A DNA stretch of 64,000 nt, taken from positions 152,824,197 to 152,888,196 of the forward strand of contig CM060924.1 in the NCBI GenBank assembly GCA_030737875.1. The letters run 5' to 3'. Within the stretch, counting starts at the first letter, position 1, and each line of letters begins with the position of its first letter. The notes below the pieces were generated by a model. That model was not told where the DNA came from. It did not search any database and was given only the letters and a program-made list of their open reading frames with translations. The position numbers and the translations under genes are program-made. This DNA comes from Allium sativum. Its lineage: Eukaryota > Streptophyta > Magnoliopsida > Asparagales > Amaryllidaceae. Of the stretch, positions 21,332-31,848 are shown piece by piece.

Positions 21332-22402
21332 GTGGTATCAGAGCTATTGGTTGAGTAGTAACCTTGGCTCTGTGGCGTAACTCGATAGAGATGGGATTAG
21401 TAATATCCTAGATTGAGTCTGACTATATATACGGGAGAGCGTATTCGTAGATTTTATATAAAAATGTTTTATATTGTGTTGACTGATTGATTCAAGTGTT
21501 GGGAAACCGTATTGAACTGGTAACTGATACGATATTGTTTCTAAAGAGGGTAAAATAATTTTGCCCAAAATATTTTTATAGAGAAATGAAATAATTTTCT
21601 ATATTATAGTAATATTGGTTGTTGTGTTATTTTGATTGATTTAGTTGAAATCCAAATCGGTTGTGAAATGAAATTGAACTAATTAGAAACCAATTGGTTA
21701 ATTGGATATGGAAGTAAGTCTAAAGCTGATTAAGTGGGATTGAATAAAATAAATTTGAAATTCGAATGGATGATAGTAGAAATATATCGAATATTAATCG
21801 ATTAGTATAAGGTATATTAAAACAAAGAAAATACAAACCCGTAAATATCTATATGGGATATTAATTGAGTTTAACCAAAGAAATTGAATGAATTGGAAGC
21901 AAGGAAATAAAGTCCATGATAATGAATTAGAAATAAAATCGGTCATGAAACGAACTGGATGATTTAACTTTCGATTGTTGCTTGTATTGTGAGCTGAGTT
22001 AATTGCAGATCCCAGATGGGTATGGATTTGGTTTGGTTACACAGATTGGAAGTACAGATTGGAAGATGAAGAGCAACTAGTTGATTTGCTGTGGAAATTG
22101 GAATTTGAGTTGAACGACAAATAGGTAAACCTTAATATTTTTGGAGTGATTAGTTTTATACACCTGAGTTGGGTAGCCATTTGGCTTTTGGTTTTCTGTT
22201 GGAGAAGTTGAGGCCCGAAGTGGCGTTTGTAGTTGTTCTGATCAAGCCAGGTAGAGGAGGTGCTGGCGAAATTTTCGAAATTTTAAAGAGTTCGAATTTA
22301 TTTTGAGGATAATTCAAAAATAATTACTTTAAAATGATTGGATTTAGAGCATTCTTCTTAATTTGTAATTTCGGGGACGAAATTCTTTTAAGGGGGGAAG
22401 AA
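21332..22402 (+). mobile_element. Non-coding internal region of element E (1,071 bp)
   Basis: Begins with the primer-binding site and ends in a TTTTAAGGGGGGAAGAA polypurine tract (22387-22402). No gag or pol motif is visible in any frame. Two short blocks resemble the internal region of array H read on its minus strand: the start (AACTCGATAGAGATGGGATTAGTAATATCCTA) and the segment CGACAAATAGGTA..TTGGCTTTTGG. E is thus a large non-autonomous derivative whose LTR is six times longer than its core. Confidence 0.8.
21333..21345 (+). other. Primer-binding site of element E
   Basis: TGGTATCAGAGCT, an exact initiator-Met tRNA complement, one base after the LTR. Confidence 0.9.
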
Positions 22403-22805
22403 TGTAACATCCAGGATTTGTGAACGTTAATTACGAATAATTAAATCCATTTTAAATATTTATTTGGTAATATAAATGAATTTTATATTGAATTTATTTA
22501 TAGAAAAATGGAGTTCGTGAACATCAGTACGAATTTAGAGCGTTCAACATAAATTATACTATTTATATATGTACTGGGATGTGGCCCGTGCTCAACACAT
22601 GGGCAAATACTCGTATGTACTGATTGAAAATATAAATTGGAAAATGTATAACTAATTATTGCTAGATTTCCATTTTGGTGCCAATCGGAGTTGTTTTATC
22701 GGTGAGCGAAATTTAGAGGTGAACCGATAAATTAAAATATCGTCGTTGAGAAAACAGAGTTCGTTTTCAATAAAATTAATTTCGTTATGACCAGAATAGC
22801 AAAAC
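22403..22805 (+). mobile_element. 3' LTR of element E, first part
   Basis: TGTAACATCCAGG after the polypurine tract, colinear with 14063-14465. It is interrupted after GCAAAAC by solo LTR S1 and resumes at 27012. Confidence 0.88.
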
Positions 22806-23138
22806 TGTAACACCCCGTATTTTTTTTAATATAATTAAAAATGAAATAAAATATATGAAAATATGCTTATGGTAGGTAAATAATGGTGATGCATAAGGAG
22901 AATTAATTAATACATGGAAGAGAAGAAAATTTAGTTCGATAACGGCGTACGTAACGGAAAAGATAGTAAAATAAGGATAACTATTTCAAGAATAAGGAAT
23001 TAGGTAAAATGGACATCACCATTGCGTTCCTCTCGGAAAAATACGCGAAATAGAGTCCGAGTTTTCGAAAATCGGAGTCCGTATGACCAAGATATGGCCA
23101 AAACAAGATTTCAGCAGACTTTCTGGCGGACTGACCCA

Positions 23139-23222
23139 GGTCGACCATAGTGTCGACACTATAGTCGACCTGCCCCCCAGGTCGACTATAGTGTCGACCC
23201 CCCCTCTGTACAGGTCGACCTG
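23139..23222 (+). repeat. GTCGAC-rich block in S1
   Basis: Four copies of AGGTCGAC or GTGTCGAC words mixed with CCCC runs, about 330 bases into the LTR. Confidence 0.75.
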
Positions 23223-23327
23223 GTCGGCCTGGGGTGGCCCAGAACCCATTTTTGAGTCCCGGGACGAGTTTTGATGATCCGGATGAGTTTTAGGGTTAAT
23301 CTGATGGCTGAAATGAATTGCTACACC

Positions 23328-23335
23328 TATAAAAT
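23328..23335 (+). promoter_or_regulatory. TATA box, S1
   Basis: TATAAAAT in ACACCTATAAAATAACACC, at the place equivalent to the LTR A TATA box. Confidence 0.55.
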
Positions 23336-24949
23336 AACACCTAGACCTAACCTAATTCATAAAAATCATTCTTACACCTAAATGCTGCTGGAATCTCTCT
23401 TGAGCCATGGCCGCCGTCTCCAAATTAAAGCTTAAGCGTTCAAACCCAAATCAAATCAAAGATCAATGCTTCTACAACAAATTCAAGAGGATAGATCAAT
23501 GACACTGCAACTTTCTACGACAAATTCACTCCCTAATTCATTAGCCACTCTCTGTAAGTTCTAGTTGCTTTCCGATTTAAATATTTAATTATAATGTGGC
23601 CATGAATTAAAGTGGAATTGGATTAAGTATGATCTATTCCTGTTGCTTTTTGAATATTTAGTTTTGAGACTTGTCTACCTTTATTCTCATGACAAGTTTG
23701 TGATTTATTTAGCAGTTTTCTTGATTCGTAATGATGTTATCATCAAGTTCTAATCTTTATGCCTATCATGATTTTGTTTTTCTCTCTGATCTATTTATTA
23801 TGCAAAATTCTACCTTTCCCCTATTTGTTTTCTTTTGATGAACCTTGGTCAATTTCGGACCTAGGCCTAAACTGCGATTTGCGTGCGATTGAATACGGGG
23901 GAAATATTGGGATATGGCCTTGTTGGATATATGTGTTTGGTAGAATCTAAGGCATAATATGAAAACTGGATACTTGGGTATTATTGCCATTAACACGAAA
24001 TTTGAATTTGGGTATTATCGTTATAATTAAAATTTTGCTAGCTTGGGTAAATTGGGGTAAACGTGGAATACATGTAGTTGGTATGAAACTTGACCTATGT
24101 AAAATATGGCAAGAATATTGATACATATATTTGGCTAAAAATTGATCTATGTGAATTGGGCATAGCTTTGTAAACATGTAAACTATGAATCTTGATATAT
24201 GTATAAAAAGGCATGAAACTTGGTATATATGTAAAATTGTCTAAGATTAGGCATATATAAGTTTGGCATACATGTAAACAGGCATGAATTGAACATATGT
24301 AAATTTGTTATGAATAAGGCATATGTAAAACGGACATGTAATCTTGAACTTTGGTATATGTTAAATAGGTGAAATTTGTGGTTGAAACACATATGATAAT
24401 TTATGTCTTGAAAAGGGGCTAATATGAACACGCCTAAATAGGTTTTGGGTAGTTGGCATGTAATAGCCTTAAAGGAGGGATAAATATAAATTGAGATAAG
24501 TTGCTTTTAATGGCCTAAGATAAATTGTGGTAAAATTGGTATGATTTTGCATACCATTAATTGATGGACATAATTGAGTCAATTATGGACATCGTTAAAT
24601 TAGGAATAAATTGATAATTTGAATAGGGGAAATAAATTCAAATTGGGGTAAAAGATTATAAGTAATAATCAATGCTTAGGACATGAGGTTGGACTCATTT
24701 GTGACGTAAACCTGCCAGGAACCGCCCGGCGAATCCAGTAGTCACAAATGTCAGCCCAATGTGAGAGGTCCTAGGCCCAAATTAAAAGCGTAACAGTTGT
24801 AAAGACACGAGGTTAGACTCTTTTATGGTGTAAGACTGCCCGGACCTGCCCGGCAAATCCAGCTGCCATAAATGTCAGTCTAATGTGAGAGGTCTTTATA
24901 AGGTTACAGTCTTAATGAATTAAGAAATACTTAACCAGATAAACATGTG

Positions 24950-25740
24950 GTGGGACATGGGGGTTAAGTGGGTGACATGTGGAAATACGAATAGTAATAC
25001 TTAACTAACGTAATGTGGTAATTAGACCAGTGGGTAGGGTTAAGTAAATAAGAACACTTTACCAATATGATATAAATGGGTGGGTTAAGTAATATGATTA
25101 GGTTAATCTGGACACTTAACCAATTTAATATGTTGACTACGGGATTGGGTAAGGTTAAGCAAATGTTTAACCATTATAACATGATTAAACTGGACTAGAG
25201 AGTGAGGTTAAGTTAATGAGAATGCTTAACTAATACGATGGGTTAGTTAGACAAGTGGTTGCGTTTAAGTAGTAACACTTGACCAACATAACAGGACAAG
25301 CGGGTGGGTTAAGTTAACTTGAATAAGTTGATAACACTTAACCATTATAATATGACTAGTGATGGGGTTAAGTCAACATGCACTTAACCAATCTGATGTG
25401 AGGCGTGGTAGGGTTAAGTAACACATGGGGTTAAGTTAACAAGAAAATTCTTAACCAATGTAACCAGATAGACGAATGGGGTTAAGTTAATAAACCACAC
25501 TTATCCAATCAAACATAATAAGCGAGAAAGGTTAAGTTAACTTAGGTAAACACTTAACCATGGTAACATAACGAGTAGAAGGGTTAAGTACATATCGGGT
25601 TGGTGGGTAATATTAGTAAATATAGGCCCACATACACTTAACCATTAAATACACATGCTTGAATCAGTAGCGGGGTTAAGTACACATCGGGGTTGGTGGG
25701 TAATATCAGAGAGTATAGGCCCACAGACTTAACCATTAGA
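24950..25740 (+). repeat. Field of GGTTAAGT/ACTTAACC inverted words in S1
   Basis: More than ten irregular units, each a GGGGTTAAGT word and, 20-45 bases later, a CTTAACCA word, so successive units can pair. LTR A has only a few such units (4680-4850). S2 has an orderly 55 bp version. Confidence 0.75.
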
Positions 25741-26585
25741 AAAACCTAGTAACGGGGACCCATTTCACCAGTAGCCCACATTAGGTATCAACGGAACCCT
25801 GAGCTAGGCAGGGTGGGACACGATTACTGGGCTGATTATAAGAGGTCAAATTAGCGGCGGTTGGTGCAGCAGTGCAGGTTCTAACGGAGTGCGGGCGTGC
25901 ACACACTTCGGCGCAGAAAATTTAGCCACTAGGCATTAATAGGTATAAAGCTGTGCATCTTGATTGTGTCAGGGTTGCCACCATGGGACTTGATACACCC
26001 CATGGTGGGACCAGCACAGTTATCTACAAGTAGGGGGCCGCGTGACACAAACAAGAACTAGGTCAAGTAGGGAGCCGATCGATAAGGTAGTAAGGGTGCA
26101 TCGAATATATACATGGCCATTGGGGTGATCGAGGTGGAATCCTCAAAATCGATGTACACCTGAAGGCTACCATAATTGCGGGGATTGGGATCACGTTGTA
26201 ATTATTATATAACACGGGCTACTAGTTGGGACACTAGTAGGGGGTACGGATCCTTGTTACACAGGGCACTAGTTGGGACACTAGTAGGAATACGGATCAT
26301 TCAATGTAAGACACTTATGTGGATGCTAGTTAGGTGGTGCAGAGCAAATAGATATTGTTTTAATGGTAAAGCTTAGAAACCTTGCGATGTTATTCTTGAT
26401 AGAAACCATGCAGTGGGATAATTGATAGGAATTATAGGACGTTATACTTGTTTCATCGTGCCCGAAGTTTATCTTGTTATCTTAGTTTATCTAGCCTACC
26501 TTGTCATCATGCTTACGTTAACTTTCAGTTTATTCATGCCATGTTATCTTTATCTATTTTTATGCTGAAAGTCACTAGGACTTAC

Positions 26586-26602
26586 TCAGTCTTTATGACT
26601 GA
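26586..26602 (+). promoter_or_regulatory. Conserved LTR hairpin, TCAGTC type (S1)
   Basis: TCAGTC/GACTGA stem with loop TTTAT, about 409 bases before the LTR end. One base pair is exchanged relative to LTR A. Confidence 0.55.
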
Positions 26603-27011
26603 CCCGTTTTGTTTCGCCTCTTTTTCTTCCGTTTCCCCCCTCCCCCTAGGTTCATAGGGTGGGAATACAGCTTAGTTCGGATCTTACCAAGCTCCAAGGC
26701 TCTTTCATGTATGGCTTGGATTTCTCTTGGCTATGGCTTGCTTTGCTTTATTGCGGAATACTGCAGTTTGTTTTTATGCTTCTTTGTTTTTGAGCAAGAC
26801 AGATATTTTAACTATGAAAATGGGTATTGGAAGTTGATGGGCTTTTCTTGTAAACATTTATATTTAAAAAATGATTTGAAGTACTTCCACTTTATTTTCC
26901 GTTGTTTTATATATGTCTGTCTTGTAATATTTCTGTTCCAGTACCCATAATACTCCATTGAAGTTAAGGCATTCCCTTTGTGAGTGACCTTAACAGATGT
27001 GGGGTGTTACA

Positions 27012-27898
27012 AAAACATAGATGTACGTCCACTCTCGTTATGTTTGGGTTCGTATGTTGCGACGCAAAACATGCAATGACCGTTGATGGTATAATTTAAT
27101 AACCAGTTTACCCAAAACACATCAAAATAAAGTACATAAATAAATAAATATTTCTTTTATTGTTAAGAAGTGTGCGGTACAAAATATATATCCAGCCAAT
27201 ATTCTTAAAGTAAAATTCCCAGCGGCAACATCCCATTTCTTCAGTTCTAAGCATGGCAATCCACACCCTATACGATGCCCTCTACCTACACGCATGTCCT
27301 ATGGGTTGAAATCTTTTCCTCTACCTATTGTACATAGTATGGAAACGTGATTACTTTTTCACTAAAATACAGTTCGAATGAAGTGTAGCTTTTATTGAAA
27401 GGACGTGGGGTCTCCATTTGAATTATATCTTATGTTGTTAGTAAATACAAATTGGTACCGTGCCCAGCTTCATGTCTACGTTGAAACAAATAAAGCCTAC
27501 CTTAAGTTTTTCCTCTACATCACTCACCGCACATACGTACTCGTTAAGAATTCATAAAATTTTGTCTACACCTAACCTTACACCTAACCTATGCTGTTTC
27601 TTCAACATTAACGTTGAAATGAAAAATCAATGGTAAATTTCACATCATACATCCTTACCCTCAGACGTATAGGAGGAAAATTTTACACCTACGCTTGTAC
27701 CATATGAATGCTCATGTTCTTCTTATCTCAATTTTCTTCCTACTATAAATAGGCAGTCACTTCATGTTTTCTACACGCAATAAACTCCCCTCCACAAACA
27801 AAAATGGTGAGTTTCCTTTCAGTGTAAGCCGCAGCCTCTCTTCACACATCAAAAGAAAAACATGTATAGTATAAACCGTAAGCTTCCTTTCTAGTAAA
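27012..27898 (+). mobile_element. 3' LTR of element E, second part
   Basis: Colinear with 14466-15340 of the 5' LTR, including the TATA box (27744-27751) and the ACCGTAAGCTTC word. Cut by insertion of element F at 27899; the rest of this LTR is not in the window. Confidence 0.88.
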
Positions 27899-27960
27899 TG
27901 TCACACCTCACGTCCGTTAATGTCACTCACAAAGGGAATGTATTAAGTTTTGTGAAGCGT
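27899..27960 (-). mobile_element. 3' LTR of element F, outer end
   Basis: TGTCACACCTCACGTCCGTTAATG is the inverted end of a family-A LTR (compare the inverted LTR A end and 42614 onward). Interrupted by S2; continues at 32259. Confidence 0.85.
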
Positions 27961-28210
27961 TGTAACAACCCGAATTTTGATAACATGTTAATACAAGAAA
28001 CATGGAAGAATTAAATTTTAAATTCAGAATCAAGGGAAACGGGTTAAAATATTACATTCGTCTCGAAATTCTGCTTGTAAACGAGTCCGAGTTTGCGAGA
28101 ATCGGAGTCCGTATGAGGGAGATATGGCCCTCCGAAGTTTCAGAAATTTTCAGAGTTCAAAATAGTTCGAATTCGAGTTCAAATTCGAATTTCAAAACCC
28201 AGACAGACGG

Positions 28211-28228
28211 GGCGGGAAATTTCCCGCC
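28211..28228 (+). promoter_or_regulatory. 18 bp palindrome with E2F-like sites (S2)
   Basis: Identical to 3107-3124 in LTR A, about 170-190 bases upstream of the S2 TATA box. Confidence 0.5.
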
Positions 28229-28237
28229 AAGCACCCC

Positions 28238-28316
28238 AGGTCGACTAGGGAGTCGACTGGGCAGTCGACACCCCCAAGACCAGGTCGACTGCACAGTCGA
28301 CTTGGGTGTCGACCTG
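28238..28316 (+). repeat. GTCGAC-rich block in S2
   Basis: Five GTCGAC palindromes in AGGTCGACTRGG/GCAGTCGAC units, directly after the E2F-like palindrome, as in LTR A. Confidence 0.78.
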
Positions 28317-28396
28317 GTCCCCGAGCCCACTTTTGGGACTGGGTGCGTTCTGATGTTTCTAGTCTAGTTTTCTGTCCAGATTCACTTGCCTAACCC

Positions 28397-28404
28397 TATA
28401 TAAA
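28397..28404 (+). promoter_or_regulatory. TATA box, S2
   Basis: TATATAAA in CCCTATATAAACCCCCC. Confidence 0.6.
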
Positions 28405-29949
28405 CCCCCCTGATGCCTAAACCCTAATTCAATATAACACGTCTAGCCACCATTATGCTGCTAAAATCCCTCTTGGTCATGGCCGCCGTCTCTAATCTTC
28501 TTCTTAAGCTTTCATACGCAATCCAATGCAAAGATGAAGACTTGTACAACAATTCAAGGAGATGAATCAACACCGCTACAACGTTTCTACATCGATTTCA
28601 GTTCTTAATTCGCTAGCCATGCTATGTAAGTTCTAGTTACTTTTTAGATTAAAATACATAATTTTAATATGGCTATGGAATAAAGTGTAATTGGATATAA
28701 GCATGTTTATCAATTCAGATCTATTCCTGTTTACCTTTGAACCTTGGGTTTTGAGACTTGTTCATCTCCATTCTTATGCTCTATTCAGTCGTTGTAAATC
28801 AGTTTCTTAGATTCATGTTGATATTATTATCAAGATCTAATCTTTATGCCTATCATGATGATTTATGCTGTTTTCTCTCTTATCTTGTTTTTATTGCAAA
28901 TTCTACCTTTCCCCTATTTATTTTCTTTTGATGAACCTAGATCAACTTCGGATCTAGGCCTAAACCACGATTTTGCGTACGATTGAATACGGGGGAAAAG
29001 TATGGGAATATTACCTATTTGGATATATGTGATTGGTGGAATTGATGGCATAACATGAAAATTGGATATATGGGAATTATTGCCATTAATATGAAATTTG
29101 ATAATTGGGTATTGCCATTAAAATGGTAATTGCAAGAATTGGGATTGACATATGTAATTTGGCTAGAACTTGATAGGTGTAAATTGGCATAAATTTGGCA
29201 TACATATAAAATGGCATGAACTGAACATAAGTAAATTTGGTATAAATTAGGCATATGTAAAACGGACATGTAATCTAGAACTTGGGCATATGTTAATTAT
29301 GTGAGATTTGTAGTTGAAACACATATGATAATTTATGTCTTGAAAATGGGCTAATATGAACACGCCTAAGTTGGTTTTGGGTAGTTGGAATGTAATAGCC
29401 TTAAAGGAGGGATAAATATAAATTGAGATAAGTTGCCTTTAATGGCATAAGATAAATTGTGGAAAAATTGGTATGATTTTGCATACCATTAATCGATGAA
29501 CATAATTGAGTCAATTATGGACATCGTTAAATTAGGAATTAATTAATAATTTGAATAGGGAAATTATTAAGACTAGGGTAAAAGATTATAAGTGATAATC
29601 AATGCTTAGGACACGAGGTTGGACTTATTTATGACGTAAAACTGCCCGGACCCGCCCGGCAAATCCAGTAGTCACAAATGGTAGCCCAATGTGAGAGGTC
29701 CTAGGCCCAAATTAAAAGCGTAACATTTGTAAAGACACGAGGTTACACTCTTTTATCGTGTAAGACTGCCCGGAACCGCCCGGCAAATCCAGCTGCAATA
29801 AATGTTAGTCTAATGTGAGAGGTCTTTATAGGGTTACGGCCTTAATGAATTAAGAAATACTTAACCAGATAAACATGTGGTGGGACATGGGGATTAAGTG
29901 GGTGACGTGTGGAAATACGAAAATTAATACTTAACCAACATAACGTGGT

Positions 29950-30140
29950 AATTAGACCAGTGGGTGGGTTAAGTAATATGATTAGGCTAATGACACTTAA
30001 CTAATATGGTATGAGTGGGTGGGTTAAGTAATATGATTAGGCTAATGACACATAACCAATATGGTATGAATGGGTGGGTTAAGTAATATGACCAGGCTAA
30101 TGACACTTAACTGTTATGACATGAATGGTTGAGTTAAGTA
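29950..30140 (+). repeat. Four 55 bp tandem repeats in S2
   Basis: The GGGTTAAG or GAGTTAAG word recurs at 29966, 30021, 30076 and about 30131, a period of exactly 55. Each unit also has a CACTTAAC or CACATAACC word about 30 bases on. Confidence 0.85.
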
Positions 30141-31831
30141 AATCTTAATTAATGCCTAGGTGGGAATGATAACTTATGGAATAAAGTAAGTTAGGCGGAA
30201 CAATGGATAAGACGAGATAACTTACGTAGTAATGAAAGATGTACTTCATTGTAGATTAAGCAATATGTAAAGACAAGAACGAATTTACAATTGAAGGCGA
30301 CATAAGTTATATTATAAAAAGGAACAAAACATTGGTTAGGTTGGATAATCCTCTGAGTATCAATCTGATGTTGATTCCGGTCTTCGGGGTTGCTATTTAG
30401 GGAATTATTCTCTCTCTCCAGTGTGTCTGTAAGTTAAGGGGTACTTGGTTGTAAAGATTGAATAAGAACATGTTATTGTACCTTAACGGGGGTTAATGTA
30501 TGAATCATAGGAATAAAATGTTGTGGGCTTATTAATGGACTTAATATAGTGCAAGTTAAGAATTGAATTAATAAGCAAGTTGAAGGTTGGTATAAACGGA
30601 AATAACCAAGTTAAATGATAAGACTGATGATGTAGCACAAGCACATAATTAATGGATAGACATAGGGTCTAATGGAAAATAAGGCCAAGGCGCTTGGTTA
30701 AACCCAGATGTTGGGGGTAATATGAATGACATGTAAAATATAACCTATAAGCACTTTACAAAGATAAAGCATGTATTAAGGCATGAGGATGATGTAGGGG
30801 TTAAGTGGAGGACGTGGGTAACATGTAAGACATAACTAGTGTATACTTAACCAAAATTTAAGCATGTAAGTAGACATGAATAAGAAGGGGTTAAGTAAGA
30901 ATTACTAGAGGGGACCAAGCATAGGTGGGAAGCTTGTGTCGAGGAAAGGGGGCCCATTTCAACCAGTAACCCAAACGTATCTTTGTGGCTCGACCCAAGT
31001 CGAGGACGGGACACGCATACTGGGCTTGACTATAAGAGGCCAAACGGGTTAGCGGTGGCAACGCAAGTTCAACAGGTTTCATATGCGTGTGTGGACCCGG
31101 GCTGTAGGTAAGACGTTGTTGCATCGTGTAGGTATAAGCCGTGCATCTCCGTTGTATCGGGTTGCCACTTTGGGGAGTGATACACCCCACTGTGGGGCCA
31201 GCACGGGTATCTACGAGTTAGGGAGCTGATCGAATAGGGCAGGGTAGTAGGTACATCTAGTGGAGATAGGAGCATATGGCACCTATGTAGTCAGCTAGGG
31301 GTACACGAAGCTACCACTATTATTAATAATTATTAAGGGGGTACACCTAGTGGAGATAGGAGTAGGAGACACCTATGTAGTCAGCTAGGGGTACATAAGA
31401 CTAGTATTATGATTTCTAAGTAGTGGGTGGGATCACCTTACTATATAACACAGGCTACTAGTTGGGACACTAGTAGAGGGTAAGGATCCTTGTTACATAG
31501 GACACTAATTGGAGTACTAGTAAGAATACAGATCATTCCTTGCAAGACACTTGTGAGAATGCTAGTTAGGTGGTGCATAGCAAATAGATATCACAGAAAT
31601 CTTTTAATGGCGAAGCAAAGGAATCGTGATATGCTTGATAGGAATCTTACGAAATTATACTTAGTTTATCTTGAATGGGAACCTTGCGATGTTACTTGAC
31701 AAAAATCACATCATGTTATCCTTAGTTATCTTGCCTGTTGCTTATCTTGTCATCATGCTTATGTTTACTTTCAGTTTACTCATGCCATATTATCTTTACC
31801 TATTTTTGTGCTGGAAGTCACTAGGACTTAC

Positions 31832-31848
31832 TCAGTCTTTATGACTGA
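31832..31848 (+). promoter_or_regulatory. Conserved LTR hairpin, TCAGTC type (S2)
   Basis: TCAGTC/GACTGA with loop TTTAT, 410 bases before the LTR end. Confidence 0.55.

Larger units (their letters stand above)
22806..27011 (+). mobile_element. Solo LTR S1 (4,206 bp) in the 3' LTR of E
   Basis: Runs from TGTAACACCCCGTATT to TGTGGGGTGTTACA. Perfect 5 bp target duplication AAAAC at 22801-22805 and 27012-27016; removing S1 and one copy restores the sequence seen in the 5' LTR (GCAAAACRTAG). There is no internal region, so the two LTRs recombined. Same family as LTR A: it has the GTCGAC block, TATA box, the duplicated hairpin module (24670-24900) and the TCAGTC hairpin. It is longer than LTR A mainly because of a GGTTAAGT/ACTTAACC repeat field at 24950-25740. 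Confidence 0.93.

Noticed and set aside
23404..23420. ATGGCCGCCGTCTC words with good start context downstream of LTR TATA boxes (S1 23407, S2 28479)
   Set aside because: The frames after them close quickly and differ between LTRs; perhaps short upstream frames, but not supportable as genes.
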